From positions 4,340,001 through 4,404,000 of the forward strand of contig NZ_CP064686.1 of assembly GCF_023100905.1 (NCBI RefSeq): a stretch of 64,000 bases of DNA, given 5' to 3'. This DNA is from Bradyrhizobium sp. 4. Its GTDB lineage: Bacteria; Pseudomonadota; Alphaproteobacteria; Rhizobiales; Xanthobacteraceae. The notes under the pieces are model-generated. The model had not been told where the DNA came from. It made no database searches and saw only the letters and a list, made by a program, of their open reading frames with translations. The position numbers and the translations under genes were made by a program. Below, in pieces: positions 20,293 to 32,764 of this stretch (positions are counted from its first letter, which is position 1; every line of letters starts with the position of its first letter).

Positions 20293-20307
20293 GGGACAGA
20301 GCGGCGC

Positions 20308-21168
20308 CTACGCCGCCTTCGCCGTCACGATCCAGATCGCACCCTGGAGCGCCACGCTCGACCCCTTCAGGAACGGGGCGAGCATCTCGCGGATCGAGGC
20401 TTTTGCCGCGGCATACGTCTCGGGCGGATGGCCTTGCAGCGCGCGGCTGGCGGGGCCGATCTGGAGTGAGCCCTCGACCGCGGCATCGAGCCCGCCGCCG
20501 ATCGCGACATCCATCGCGAGATTGTGCGGTTCCATCGCGACGTCGACGAAGCCCGCGCCTTTCAGGATGCGCGTTACGCGCTCTTCGGAGGCAAAGGCGA
20601 ACGGGCCCGGCTCGTCCGGCCCGACCGGCGGCATCTTGGGCACGTGTTTGTAGACCGCCATCAGCGGCGCCATCATCCAGGGATTTTCCTTCGGCTCGCG
20701 CCAGCAGGCAAACGCCAGCCGCCCCGTCGGCTTCAATGCGCGGCGGAGGTTGGTGAAAGACACGATCGGGTCAGCGAAGAACATCACGCCGAACCGCGAG
20801 GCTAGCAGGTCAAAACTGGCCGGCTCGAACCGATGCACCGTCGCATCCGCCAGCACGAAATCGAGCGGCAGGCCCTTTGGCGCAAACGCGCGCGCCTGCG
20901 ACAGCATCGGCTCGGAGACGTCGAGCCCGAGCGCGAAGCCATCAGGCGCGACAACCTTCGCGAACGCGAACGTCGTCGCGCCGGAGCCGCAGCCGACGTC
21001 GAGGACGCGCTCCCCCGGCTTCGGCTTGGCGCGGTCGATCAGCACATCGGCAATTGGTCCGAGCAGGCTCTCCTGCGCCGCATGGCGATCGGCCCAGCGC
21101 TGCCCGCTGGGACCGTTCCAGTAGGCGATCTGATCGGCGTTCTGCTCGTGTCCGCTTGGTTGTTCCAT
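20308..21168 (-). CDS. class I SAM-dependent methyltransferase
   Basis: The 286-residue protein has the classical SAM-binding motif RVLDVGCGSGATTFAFAKVV at about residues 46-65 and the later motif DATVHRFEPASFDLLASRFG, as in the UbiE/COQ5-like methyltransferase group. ATG 21168 (MEQPSGHEQNAD) has GAGG upstream; a longer open frame from 21228 is not supported. The substrate is unknown. It stands alone, with a palindromic repeat downstream and tRNA-Val divergent upstream. Confidence 0.85.
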   Translation of the reverse strand: MEQPSGHEQNADQIAYWNGPSGQRWADRHAAQESLLGPIADVLIDRAKPKPGERVLDVGCGSGATTFAFAKVVAPDGFALGLDVSEPMLSQARAFAPKGLPLDFVLADATVHRFEPASFDLLASRFGVMFFADPIVSFTNLRRALKPTGRLAFACWREPKENPWMMAPLMAVYKHVPKMPPVGPDEPGPFAFASEERVTRILKGAGFVDVAMEPHNLAMDVAIGGGLDAAVEGSLQIGPASRALQGHPPETYAAAKASIREMLAPFLKGSSVALQGAIWIVTAKAA

Positions 21169-21296
21169 TGGGGCCTCTGTCGTTTTGCCGGTCGTGATAC
21201 CACGCCGGAAGGCCATCAAGCGGTTCAAATGAGCATGATTTGCGGTGCGGCCGCCTCTTGCTCCAACACCCGAGGGGGCGCTAAAGAGGCGCCGTG

Positions 21297-21373
21297 GGGC
21301 GGTTAGCTCAGCTGGTTAGAGCATCTCGTTTACACCGAGAGGGTCCGCGGTTCGAATCCGTGACCGCCCACCA
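21297..21373 (+). tRNA. tRNA-Val (TAC)
   Basis: The cloverleaf starts GGGCGGTTAGCTCAGCTGG. The anticodon arm is TCTCG-TTTACAC-CGAGA with anticodon TAC, the T arm holds GGTTCGAATC, and the acceptor ends ACCGCCC-A-CCA with CCA encoded. Confidence 0.97.
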
Positions 21374-21407
21374 GCCTTCGCTCGCTCGCGGCTGGGCAAG
21401 CCGAACC

Positions 21408-21821
21408 TCAATCCCCCGGCCGCCCCGGCAGCAACGGCACCGCGTCGATCCACACCGCCGCCGACTGGCACCAGATCTGCCTGACGGGCCGCAATTTGTC
21501 GCGCTGGCGGATGCTGCCCCAGCGGATGCCCCAATCGTCCTCCTGGTCGCCCTCGCCGCTCGTGAACAGCGGGGAACCGCACTCGGCGCAGAAGTGCTGG
21601 AAGCGCATCCGACCGTTGTCGCCGCGCTTGCCGTAGATCCTGGGCGTGCCGGCGGTCAGCTTGACGTCGGTCTTGGTGCAGATCGCCGTCACCCGGAACG
21701 GCGAACCCGTTAGGGTTTGGCAGTCCCGGCAATGGCAGACCGACACCGTCTCGGGATCGATCTCGGCTTCAAAGGTGATCGCGCCGCAATGGCATTGCCC
21801 GTCGATGTGCATTGTCGTCAT
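21408..21821 (-). CDS. GFA family zinc protein (glutathione-dependent formaldehyde-activating type)
   Basis: This 137-residue protein has the GFA/CENP-V zinc pattern: GQCHCGAITF, VCHCRDCQTLTGSPF, and the late pair in FCAECGSPLF. Family members bind zinc and may use glutathione adducts, but many are not characterised, so function is open. The start at ATG 21821 (MTTMHIDG) was chosen over an upstream frame that reads into the lon terminator region. It is on the same strand as lon but separated from it by a strong terminator. Confidence 0.88.
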   Translation of the reverse strand: MTTMHIDGQCHCGAITFEAEIDPETVSVCHCRDCQTLTGSPFRVTAICTKTDVKLTAGTPRIYGKRGDNGRMRFQHFCAECGSPLFTSGEGDQEDDWGIRWGSIRQRDKLRPVRQIWCQSAAVWIDAVPLLPGRPGD

Positions 21822-21851
21822 CCACTGCCCAAAACAAAATGCCCCCACAAC

Positions 21852-21877
21852 AAAAACGGCGCCCGAAGGCGCCGTTT
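21852..21877 (-). terminator. lon intrinsic terminator
   Basis: AAAACGGCGCC-TTCG-GGCGCCGTTTT forms a stem with a TTCG loop followed by a T run on the minus strand. It lies 24 bases after the lon stop. A shorter T run on the plus strand could make it work in both directions. Confidence 0.9.
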
Positions 21878-21900
21878 TATCATCTTTTCGAGCTGCGACC

Positions 21901-24324
<2,424 letters not shown>

Positions 24325-24647
24325 GGCCTTTTTCCTTTTGCTTTGCCCCCTTGCACGCAGCCCGCCATGCTCATGCGCAACCGCCACAAGGTGCCGAGGT
24401 GATCGGCAAAACCGGTCGGTCCTTTTGAGATTGGACCGGCCTGCCGGATCGGAACTGAGGCGAATCTTGAAGAGAATTTTTGCTCGCCGCCGACATTAGG
24501 TGGCTATCGACCCGGGGGGTGTCAAGTCATTGAAGACGCGCGCCATCAGGCGCTTACGCACGCAAATAAGCGACGCAACACCGGCTGCGGAGATACTTTC
24601 CGCAGCCCTTGCTTGAGGAGACGATTGGAGCGTTCCAGCGCCGCAAA
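24325..24647. other. intergenic region between lon and clpX
   Basis: This is about 320 bases that must hold the lon promoter on the minus strand. A 9-base inverted repeat (GGCTGCGGA with TCCGCAGCC, 24583-24607) lies just beyond the clpX stop, without a T tract. No gene is supported here. Confidence 0.5.
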
Positions 24648-25919
<1,272 letters not shown>

Positions 25920-26360
25920 TCATGTCTCCGTCCGCGGTTCGATCCCGTCCGCTCGATCGCCCTATTCCGGCACGACAGCCGGTACAGTCCTTCAAATAGA
26001 GCAAATTCCGTACCAAAAAAGACCCTACGCGTTACATGCCGTGCGAATCACGGTCACTCGATTCCCCGCGATCATAGCCGATCAGTCGTAGCGAACCATG
26101 CTGTCACCCGACTATCAAGAATTCGCTAATCGGGGGTCGCCGGCTACCCGTGACAATACCGTGATTTCCGGTCTTGGCACGGGCGAAGTGATCGAAATCA
26201 CCCCGGCGTTGCTGGATTGCCACGAAAAACAAGCACGAAAGCGGAACTTTCTGCCTGTCGCAGGGCGCAAAACTACGTTTTGCGACGCGCGCACGTGTCC
26301 TTAACGTGAACGCTCCCTAATGGCGCCGGCGAGCCCGGAGGGTTCGCCGCCGCAGTAGTG
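25920..26360. other. intergenic region between clpX and clpP
   Basis: This is about 440 bases containing the clpX promoter region on the minus strand. A hairpin of imperfect stem GGCGAACCC/GGGCTCGCC lies near 26330-26350 just after the clpP stop. A 68-codon open frame at 26098-26304 on the plus strand has no recognisable features or ribosome-binding site and is not called. Confidence 0.5.
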
Positions 26361-26996
26361 CTACGGGGTCTTCGGCGCCGCGGTTTCCTCGGCGCGCTTG
26401 TCGATGACCCTGTCGACCAGGCCGAACTCCTTGGCGTCGCTCGCGGTCAGGAACTTGTCGCGTTCCAGCGCGTCCTCGATCGCCTTGTAGGTCTGACCGG
26501 TGTGCTTCACGTAGATCTCGTTCAGCCGCTTCTTCAGGTTCAGGATTTCCTGGGCGTGCAGCATGATGTCGGTGGCCTGGCCCTGGAAGCCGCCGGAGGG
26601 CTGATGCACCATGATGCGAGCGTTCGGCAGCGAGAAGCGCATGTCCTTCTCGCCGGCGCAGAGCAGCAGCGAGCCCATCGAGGCGGCCTGGCCCGTGCAC
26701 AGCGTCGAGACCGGCGGGCGAATGAACTGCATGGTGTCGTAGATCGCGAGGCCCGACGTCACCACGCCGCCCGGCGAGTTGATGTACATCGAGATTTCCT
26801 TCTTCGGATTTTCCGCCTCAAGGAACAACAGCTGCGCGACAATGAGCGTCGACATGCCGTCCTCGACCGGCCCGGTCAGGAAGATGATGCGCTCTTTCAG
26901 AAGGCGCGAGAAAATGTCGTAGGCGCGCTCGCCACGGTTGGTCTGCTCGACCACCATGGGCACGAGGTTCATGTAGGTTTCAACCGGATCGCGCAT
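26361..26996 (-). CDS. clpP: ATP-dependent Clp protease proteolytic subunit ClpP
   Basis: This is the barrel-forming serine peptidase partner of ClpX and ClpA. The 211-residue protein shows the catalytic serine in GQAASMGSLLL, the histidine in ARIMVHQPSGGFQG and the aspartate in the late GLVDRVIDKR region, with the standard MNLVPMVVEQTNRGERAYDI-type N-terminus. The ATG at 26996 follows AGGTGAC. It lies between tig and clpX as in most alphaproteobacteria. Confidence 0.98.
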   Translation of the reverse strand: MRDPVETYMNLVPMVVEQTNRGERAYDIFSRLLKERIIFLTGPVEDGMSTLIVAQLLFLEAENPKKEISMYINSPGGVVTSGLAIYDTMQFIRPPVSTLCTGQAASMGSLLLCAGEKDMRFSLPNARIMVHQPSGGFQGQATDIMLHAQEILNLKKRLNEIYVKHTGQTYKAIEDALERDKFLTASDAKEFGLVDRVIDKRAEETAAPKTP

Positions 26997-27302
26997 GAGT
27001 CACCTAGGGTTTTGAAGAGGCGGACATCGCCAGGCCCGGCTGCCAGTCGGGGCTGGATCTGCCGGAGGGCCGATGGACGTCCCGTGATGCAGGAACTTGA
27101 TAGACGAACTTGGTAGAAGCGGAAGGCGTAGCGACAGATATAGCCCAATTCGCGCCTGACAAGTGCGGAGCGAATTAAGGCTTAATCCGTGAGGCAGTTG
27201 AAGCTGATTCGTACAAAGAGGCCCAGCCGGCCACCTGGCTAGCTCGACCTCTTTGCTGATCATCCTTAATGCAAGGCTATCCTAAAGGCTCTTCTGGAGC
27301 CC
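26997..27302. other. intergenic region between clpP and tig with tig 3' hairpin
   Basis: The tig stop is followed directly by the hairpin GGCTC-CAGAA-GAGCC and TTT on the minus strand (27287-27301), a moderate terminator. An 8-base inverted repeat CAAAGAGG/CCTCTTTG spans 27215-27256. The clpP promoter should lie in 27000-27200; no consensus heat-shock promoter was found with acceptable spacing. Confidence 0.45.
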
Positions 27303-28664
27303 TCAGGCGGCGGTCTTTTCCGCCTCGTCGTCCTTGTAGAGATCGTCACGCGAAACCTTCTTTTCGGTCACGTTGGCGAGCTCGAGGATGAAGTCGACGA
27401 CCTTGTCCTCATAGATCGGTGCACGAAGCTGGGCCAACGCTTGGGCGTTGCTGCGGTAATAGTCCCAGACCTCCTTCTCGCGGCCCGGCATCGAGCGCGC
27501 CCGCTCGATCACGGCGCGGCCGACCTCGTCGTCGGTCACGGAGATCTTGTTCTTCTCGCCGATCTCGGAAAGCACGAGGCCGAGCCGCACGCGGCGGTCG
27601 GCGATTTTGCGGTACTCTTCCTTGGCGGCGTCTTCAGTGGTGTCCTCGTCGGCGAAGGTCTTGCCGGCGGAGTCCATCTCGGCCTTCACCGAGTTCCACA
27701 TCAGATTGAACTCCTCGTCGACCAGCGAGGGCGGAGCCTCGAAGCGATGGGCCTCGTCGAGGCGGTCGAGCAGCGCGCGCTTGACGCGCTGGCGCGTCGC
27801 GGTCGCGAACTCGGCGACCAGCCGTTCGCGCGCCGCTTCCTTCAGCTTGTCCAGCGATTCGAGGCCGAGGGTCTTGGCGAACTCGTCGTCGATCGCGAGG
27901 TCCTGCGGCGCCTCGATCAGCGTCGCGGTCGTCTCGAACTCGGCCGGCTGGCCGGCGAGCTTGTCGTTCATGTAGTTCTTGGGGAACGCCACCTTCAGCG
28001 TGCGGGTCTCGTTCGTGGCGATGCCGGTGAGCTGCTCTTCGAAGCCGGGGATGAAGGTGTTGGATCCGATCACGACCTGGATGCCCTCGCCGGCGCCGCC
28101 CTCGAAGGCCTCGCCGTTGATGGTGCCCTTGAAGGCAACGGTGACGCGATCACCCGACTCGGCCTTGGCGCCCTCGGCCTTCGGGGCATAGCCACGGTTC
28201 GAATCGGCGATGCGCTTGATCGCCTCATCGACGTCGGCGTCGGTGACTTCGGCGACGGGCTTCTCGACCTCGAAGGTCTTGAAGTCGGCGAGCGCGATCG
28301 ACGGCACCACCTCGATCGCAACCGTGTAGGTCAGATCGGTTTTGCCGTTGAGCAGCTCCTCGACCTCGGCCTGCTCGGTCGGCATGGTGATCTTCGGTTC
28401 GGTCGCCAGGCGGAAGCCGCGCTCGGAGAACAGCTGCGTGTTGGTGTCGCGGATGGTCTGGTCGATGGTCTCGGCCATCACCGAGCGGCCATAGACCTTC
28501 TTGAGGTGCGTGACCGGCACCTTGCCGGGACGGAAGCCGTTGATGCGGACCTTGTCCTTGAGATCGACGAGCTTGGCACCGGCCTTGGCGTCGAGATCAG
28601 ACGCGGGAACGCTGATCTTGAACTCGCGCTTCAAACCTTCCGAGAGGGTTTCTGTGACCTGCAT
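27303..28664 (-). CDS. tig: trigger factor (ribosome-associated chaperone and prolyl isomerase)
   Basis: Trigger factor binds nascent chains at the ribosome exit. The 453-residue product has the ribosome-docking signature GFRPGKVPVTHLKKVYG in the N-terminal domain, a central FKBP-type domain (GDRVTVAFKGTINGEAFEGG), and a long C-terminal helical chaperone part ending KKVSRDDLYKDDEAEKTAA. ATG 28664 (MQVTETLSEGLKREF) gives the family N-terminus. The longer frame upstream to 28937 runs through tRNA-Leu and is excluded. It heads the tig-clpP-clpX-lon cluster. Confidence 0.98.
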   Translation of the reverse strand: MQVTETLSEGLKREFKISVPASDLDAKAGAKLVDLKDKVRINGFRPGKVPVTHLKKVYGRSVMAETIDQTIRDTNTQLFSERGFRLATEPKITMPTEQAEVEELLNGKTDLTYTVAIEVVPSIALADFKTFEVEKPVAEVTDADVDEAIKRIADSNRGYAPKAEGAKAESGDRVTVAFKGTINGEAFEGGAGEGIQVVIGSNTFIPGFEEQLTGIATNETRTLKVAFPKNYMNDKLAGQPAEFETTATLIEAPQDLAIDDEFAKTLGLESLDKLKEAARERLVAEFATATRQRVKRALLDRLDEAHRFEAPPSLVDEEFNLMWNSVKAEMDSAGKTFADEDTTEDAAKEEYRKIADRRVRLGLVLSEIGEKNKISVTDDEVGRAVIERARSMPGREKEVWDYYRSNAQALAQLRAPIYEDKVVDFILELANVTEKKVSRDDLYKDDEAEKTAA

Positions 28665-28837
28665 GGTGTCCAATCTTCTTCTCGTTCGGTCCCGGTGCGC
28701 ATGCGTCGGGACGCTGTCATTAATCGATCCGGCGCGAGGCGAACGCCTCAACGCCGGTGGTTCATCGGACCGGCTTCCGGCGGACAAACATCCGCGCAGG
28801 AGCAGATCGCGTAATCCGTGCAAACGCTGAAAGCGCT

Positions 28838-28922
28838 TGGTGCGGGCGGAGGGACTCGAACCCCCACAACTTTCGTCACTGGAACCTAAATCCAGCGCGT
28901 CTACCAGTTCCGCCACGCCCGC
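28838..28922 (-). tRNA. tRNA-Leu (TAG)
   Basis: On the minus strand the molecule starts GCGGGCGTGGCGGAACTGG, has anticodon arm CTGGA-TTTAGGT-TCCAG with anticodon TAG, a long variable arm, a T arm with GGTTCGAGTC and the acceptor CGCCCGC-A-CCA with encoded CCA. The length of 85 bases fits a class II tRNA. Confidence 0.97.
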
Positions 28923-29074
28923 GTAAATTTGCATCAAGACCGGCCGCGATGCCGCGGGCGGCGGGCTTATAGCATGTGCCCGCCTGTTCGCAGCAAAAAA
29001 ATGGCCCGATAGAGGCAGGCTTCAACTAGGCACGACGGCTGGACTTATCCAGCACGCCGTGGTCCGGATCGGCC

Positions 29075-30391
29075 ATGAAAACGCGGATCTTCGACCCGAC
29101 GAGGCGCGAGGTTTTGGCCGGACTTGGAGCCGGACTTGGCGCCTCTGTGGCCGGGCTGATGGCGGGCGGCGCAGTCCCGGCCGTGACCGCCCAGCTCGCG
29201 CTTCAGGCAAGGCCGGGGACGCTGGCTCTGACGCCGGGGCAGCCGGCCACACCCATCTGGGAGCTGGCCGCCGTCAGCCACCTCGGGGATGTCCGTCTCA
29301 AACGTGGCGACCGCTGCGAGGTGGTCTTCCGCAACGACCTGCCTGTGCCGCTTGCACCAGTCTGGTACGGCCTTGGAGGCCCGGCCGCGGCCGACCCGCT
29401 TCGAGGACGCGCCCCGACGGCCCCGGACGCGACAGAAACATCAATTATTTCAGTACCAAATGCGGGAATCTTGCTGGCCGACTTTCGCCTGTTCGAGGAC
29501 GGCCTGAAGCAGCCCGCGCGCCCGCTTCCGATCATTGCCGCCGAGACAAACCCGGTCGCCGCCGATCGCGACGTGGTTCTCTTGATCGAGGAATGGCGGC
29601 TACGGCCAGATGGAACCGCACTTCCCCCGGGCCGGGACCCGAAGGACACATCCCCGCTCTATACGATCAACGGAACGACTTCATTCGAACTCTCAGCTGC
29701 GGCCAATGAGCGGCTGCGGCTGCGCTTTATCAACGGCTCGCAACGTTCTGTTCTGGCGATCAAATTGGAAAGTCACGAAGTCCAGGTGCTGGCCCTGGAC
29801 GGACAGCCGGCCGAGCCGTTCCCGACGCGCAACGGCGCGCTGGTGCTGGCTCCCGGCGCACGCGCCGACGCCTTCGTGGATGCGGCCACATCGGCCCCAT
29901 TCCTGCTGCATGACGGCAAGGAGGCGCGCCAGATCGGCCGCCTGACGGTCTCCGGCAAGCTTGACCGGCGCGTGCCGCTGTTGCCGCCGCAGCCGCTCCC
30001 TCCGAATGACCTGCCCGACCGGCTAGATCTGAAAGGCGCCCTGCGATTCGATGTCACGCTCGGGGCAGCCGACGTCGGGTGGGTACGGCCCGCAAATTTC
30101 TCGACGTCCTCCGCCCCTACCTTTCGCACCAAGGCCGGCCGCACCGTCGTGCTGGCGCTCAAGAACTCCGCACCCGTCGCCACCGTCTTCCATCTCCACG
30201 GCCACCATTTCCGCCTGCTCGACAAGCTCGACGACGGCTGGAAGCCCTATTGGCTCGACACGCTCGCGATCGAACCCGGCCTGACCCAGCGCGTCGCATT
30301 CGAGGCCAGAGGTCCCGGCCGATGGCTGATCGAATCCGTCGTAACCGACTGGGCCGCACCGCGGCTGGTGCGCTGGTACGCGGTGGAGTGA
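29075..30391 (+). CDS. Tat-exported multicopper-oxidase-fold protein with lost copper ligands
   Basis: The 438-residue protein has a twin-arginine signal (RREVLAGLGAGLG), so it would be exported folded. Three cupredoxin domains are recognisable, but most canonical copper-site motifs are changed. The first HWHG site reads VWYGL (96-100), the HSH site of domain 1 is not present, and the final HCHxxxH segment reads ESVVTDWAAP. Only the HxHGHH cluster near residues 373-378 (FHLHGHHFRLL) survives. A copper-free structural role like FtsP/SufI, or binding of a single copper, is more likely than laccase activity. It is convergent with the nnr gene, whose stop lies four bases away. The start has no clear ribosome-binding site. 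Confidence 0.8.
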   Translation: MKTRIFDPTRREVLAGLGAGLGASVAGLMAGGAVPAVTAQLALQARPGTLALTPGQPATPIWELAAVSHLGDVRLKRGDRCEVVFRNDLPVPLAPVWYGLGGPAAADPLRGRAPTAPDATETSIISVPNAGILLADFRLFEDGLKQPARPLPIIAAETNPVAADRDVVLLIEEWRLRPDGTALPPGRDPKDTSPLYTINGTTSFELSAAANERLRLRFINGSQRSVLAIKLESHEVQVLALDGQPAEPFPTRNGALVLAPGARADAFVDAATSAPFLLHDGKEARQIGRLTVSGKLDRRVPLLPPQPLPPNDLPDRLDLKGALRFDVTLGAADVGWVRPANFSTSSAPTFRTKAGRTVVLALKNSAPVATVFHLHGHHFRLLDKLDDGWKPYWLDTLAIEPGLTQRVAFEARGPGRWLIESVVTDWAAPRLVRWYAVE

Positions 30392-30395
30392 GAGC

Positions 30396-31895
30396 TCAGT
30401 ATTCCACCCCCAGCGCACCATAGATTCGCCGGTGCACGGCCGGCAGCGTCTCGGTGAGATCCTCCGCGATCAGCCCCGGCCCCGCTTCGCTCGCCGCTTC
30501 GCCATGCATCCAGACGGCGATGCTGGCGGCTTCGAATGCCGGCACGCCTTGCGCCAGCAGCCCTGCGATGATGCCGGTGAGAACGTCGCCGGCGCCCGCG
30601 GTGGCGAGCCAGGGTGGTGCGTTGGCGGCGATGGTGGCCCGGCCGTCGGGCGCGGCAATCGTGGTGTCCGCGCCCTTCAGCAGCACGACCGCGCCGGAGC
30701 GCTCGGCGGCAGCGCGCACGCGCTCGATCTTCGAGCGGCCCGGATATTTATTGCTGAGGTCGGAGAACAGCCGTGGGAACTCGCCCTCGTGCGGCGTCAG
30801 CACCACCGCCTTGTCCTGCGACGTCTTGATCGATTCGAACAGGCGCTCGGGATTGGCGGCAAAGCTCGTCAGCGCATCTGCGTCGAGCACCAGGCGCCGC
30901 TGGGCGTTAAGCGCCGTGTGGACGAGATCGCAGGTGCGCTCGCCGACACCCGCGCCGGGGCCGATGATGCAGGTGTTGTAACGCTTGTCGCCGAGCAGCT
31001 CGCCGAACTCGATGGCGGTATCGACGGGGCGAACCATGACCGCGGTGAGCGCAGCCGCATTGATCGCGAGCGCATCCCGCGGCGTGGCCAGAGTCACCAG
31101 GCCCGCACCTGCCCGCAGCGCCCCGCGCGCGGCGAGCCGCGCGGCACCGGTCGCCGCCGCATCGCCCGAGACCGCCAGCACATGGCCGCGCGCGTATTTG
31201 TGGCCGTCGATGCGCGGCACCGGAAAGGCCGCGCCCCAGAAGTCCGGATCGTTTTCGAATATTTGCGGCGCGATCTCGTCCAGCACCTGCGCGTCGATAC
31301 CGATGTCGGCGACACGCACGTGGCCGCAATGCATCCGCCCCGGCAGCAGCAGATGCGCCGGCTTCTTCCGGAAGAAGGTAAGGGTCTCGGTGGCGTTCAC
31401 CGCCACGCCCAGCACGGCTGCGCTGGTGCCGTTGATGCCGCTCGGCAGGTCGACCGCGAGCACCGGCGCACCGTTGGCGTTGATCGCCTCGATCATCTCG
31501 CGCGCCTCGCCCTCGGCGGGACGGCTGAGGCCCGCGCCGAACAGCGCATCGATGATCAGCGCCGGTCGCCCGATCGCCTGCGGGTTGAACGGGAGCACCG
31601 GGTGCTTCCAGCCCCGCGCGGCCGAGGCCGCATCGCCCTGGAGCTGGTCGCGCTCGCACATCAGGATCACCGAGACCTCGCGGCCTTGCGCGGCGAGCTC
31701 GGCGGCTGCGACAAAACCGTCCCCGCCGTTGTTGCCCGGGCCGGCCACGATCAGGATCGGCCCCTCCTCCACCAGCGCGTGGGCGGCCTCGGCGACCGCC
31801 TGACCGGCGCTGAGCATCAGCTTGAAGCCGGGGGTGCCTGCCGCAATGCTGAGCTCGTCGGCGCGCTGCATTTCGGCGTTGGTCAGAACTTCCAT
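30396..31895 (-). CDS. nnr: bifunctional NAD(P)HX epimerase / ADP-dependent NAD(P)HX dehydratase
   Basis: This repair enzyme restores damaged, hydrated NAD(P)H. The 499-residue protein has the N-terminal epimerase domain (MEVLTNAEMQRADE, and LIVAGPGNNGGDGFVAA) and a C-terminal ribokinase-like dehydratase domain with VVLTPHEGEFPRLF, VVLLKGADTTIA and the catalytic-loop segment LATAGAGDVLTGIIAGLL. The ATG at 31895 was chosen because the 25 codons upstream in frame do not resemble the family and the epimerase domain starts at MEVLTN. The next gene upstream, glnB, is divergent. Confidence 0.96.
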   Translation of the reverse strand: MEVLTNAEMQRADELSIAAGTPGFKLMLSAGQAVAEAAHALVEEGPILIVAGPGNNGGDGFVAAAELAAQGREVSVILMCERDQLQGDAASAARGWKHPVLPFNPQAIGRPALIIDALFGAGLSRPAEGEAREMIEAINANGAPVLAVDLPSGINGTSAAVLGVAVNATETLTFFRKKPAHLLLPGRMHCGHVRVADIGIDAQVLDEIAPQIFENDPDFWGAAFPVPRIDGHKYARGHVLAVSGDAAATGAARLAARGALRAGAGLVTLATPRDALAINAAALTAVMVRPVDTAIEFGELLGDKRYNTCIIGPGAGVGERTCDLVHTALNAQRRLVLDADALTSFAANPERLFESIKTSQDKAVVLTPHEGEFPRLFSDLSNKYPGRSKIERVRAAAERSGAVVLLKGADTTIAAPDGRATIAANAPPWLATAGAGDVLTGIIAGLLAQGVPAFEAASIAVWMHGEAASEAGPGLIAEDLTETLPAVHRRIYGALGVEY

Positions 31896-32087
31896 GCCAC
31901 TTCCCTGTCCAAAAGCCTTTTCAAGAGGCACGTTCCGCACCATGCCATCCGACGGAACGACGATCTGCACAGATATTGAACCGTTTGCCTATTTCGTAGT
32001 CTGCGGTATTTTGTGCGGGTCGGCGCCACCTATCAGAGCTGCACGTTAAAAGGCTGATAACGCTCCAATAATCAGGGCATTTGCAAC

Positions 32088-32105
32088 TTGGCATAGACCC
32101 TGCTT
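32088..32105 (+). promoter_or_regulatory. sigma54-type promoter upstream of glnB
   Basis: TTGGCATAGACCCTGCTT has GG at 32090-32091 and GC at 32102-32103, separated by exactly ten bases, the diagnostic -24/-12 spacing. The start site would be near 32115, giving a leader of about 160 bases to glnB. A second, sigma70-type promoter further upstream is expected from the literature on Bradyrhizobium glnB but was not located. Confidence 0.7.
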
Positions 32106-32276
32106 TCGCGGAAGTCGCTTCGGTTCGTCGTGCTCACTGGCATTTATCAGGGTGTGGCCGGCCGTTGTTGCCGGACTGGTCAGGGATCCCGGCATAGCGA
32201 AGACAAGATCGTGCGTTAAGAAAAGCGCATCCTGACGAAGACGTTGCTATTTGTTCGAAAGGCCGGGAGGCGCGCA

Positions 32277-32615
32277 GTGAAGAAAATCGAAGCCATCATC
32301 AAGCCATTCAAGCTCGACGAGGTGAAGGAAGCGCTTCAGGAAGTCGGCCTTCAGGGCATCACCGTCACCGAAGCCAAGGGCTTCGGCCGGCAGAAGGGTC
32401 ACGCTGAGCTGTACCGCGGCGCAGAATACATCGTCGACTTCCTGCCCAAGGTGAAGATCGAGATCGTGATCGGCGACGATCTGGTCGAGCGCGCCATCGA
32501 CGCAATCCGCCGCGCCGCGCAAACCGGGCGCATCGGCGACGGCAAGATCTTCGTCTCCAACATCGAAGAGGCGATCCGCATCCGGACCGGCGAATCCGGG
32601 CTGGACGCTATCTGA
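32277..32615 (+). CDS. glnB: PII nitrogen regulatory protein
   Basis: PII reports carbon/nitrogen state through 2-oxoglutarate, ATP/ADP and uridylylation. The 112-residue length matches the family exactly. The T-loop carries the modifiable Tyr51 in ELYRGAEYIVDFLPK, and the ATP-binding region is AAQTGRIGDGKIFV. The start is GTG 32277 preceded by GGGAGG; the earlier frame start is not supported. It lies directly before glnA, with an intrinsic terminator in between, and is preceded by a sigma54-type promoter at 32088. Confidence 0.98.
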   Translation: MKKIEAIIKPFKLDEVKEALQEVGLQGITVTEAKGFGRQKGHAELYRGAEYIVDFLPKVKIEIVIGDDLVERAIDAIRRAAQTGRIGDGKIFVSNIEEAIRIRTGESGLDAI

Positions 32616-32658
32616 GCCGGGTGCTATCCCGCATTTTGCGACATTCTGACAAGAAATA

Positions 32659-32685
32659 GGCTGCTTCGGCGGCCTCATTTTGTTT
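32659..32685 (+). terminator. terminator or attenuator between glnB and glnA
   Basis: GGCTGC-TTCG-GCGGCC forms a stable six-base stem with a TTCG loop and is followed by TCATTTTGTTTG. It suggests that glnB transcripts partly end here and glnA has its own promoter. Confidence 0.65.
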
Positions 32686-32764
32686 GTGCCTCGCGCGCCT
32701 CAAGAAGCGTGAACACGGTCGCTCGAAGTTTGGAAACCGACCCGCAGAGCCAAAAGGGGTATGC

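Noticed and set aside
26098..26304. 68-codon frame between clpX and clpP
   Set aside because: No ribosome-binding site, no family features, and it lies in the expected promoter region on the other strand.
27127..27165. Heat-shock sigma promoter before clpP
   Set aside because: CTTGTC and CTATAT are present, but the spacing is 14 bases instead of about 17, so support is too weak.
28665..28937. Upstream extension of trigger factor
   Set aside because: The frame reads through tRNA-Leu, and family N-terminus starts at the ATG at 28664.
32730..32750. Second GG-N10-GC motif directly before glnA
   Set aside because: The rest of the motif does not match the sigma54 consensus, and it lies only about 18 bases before the start codon, too close for a promoter.
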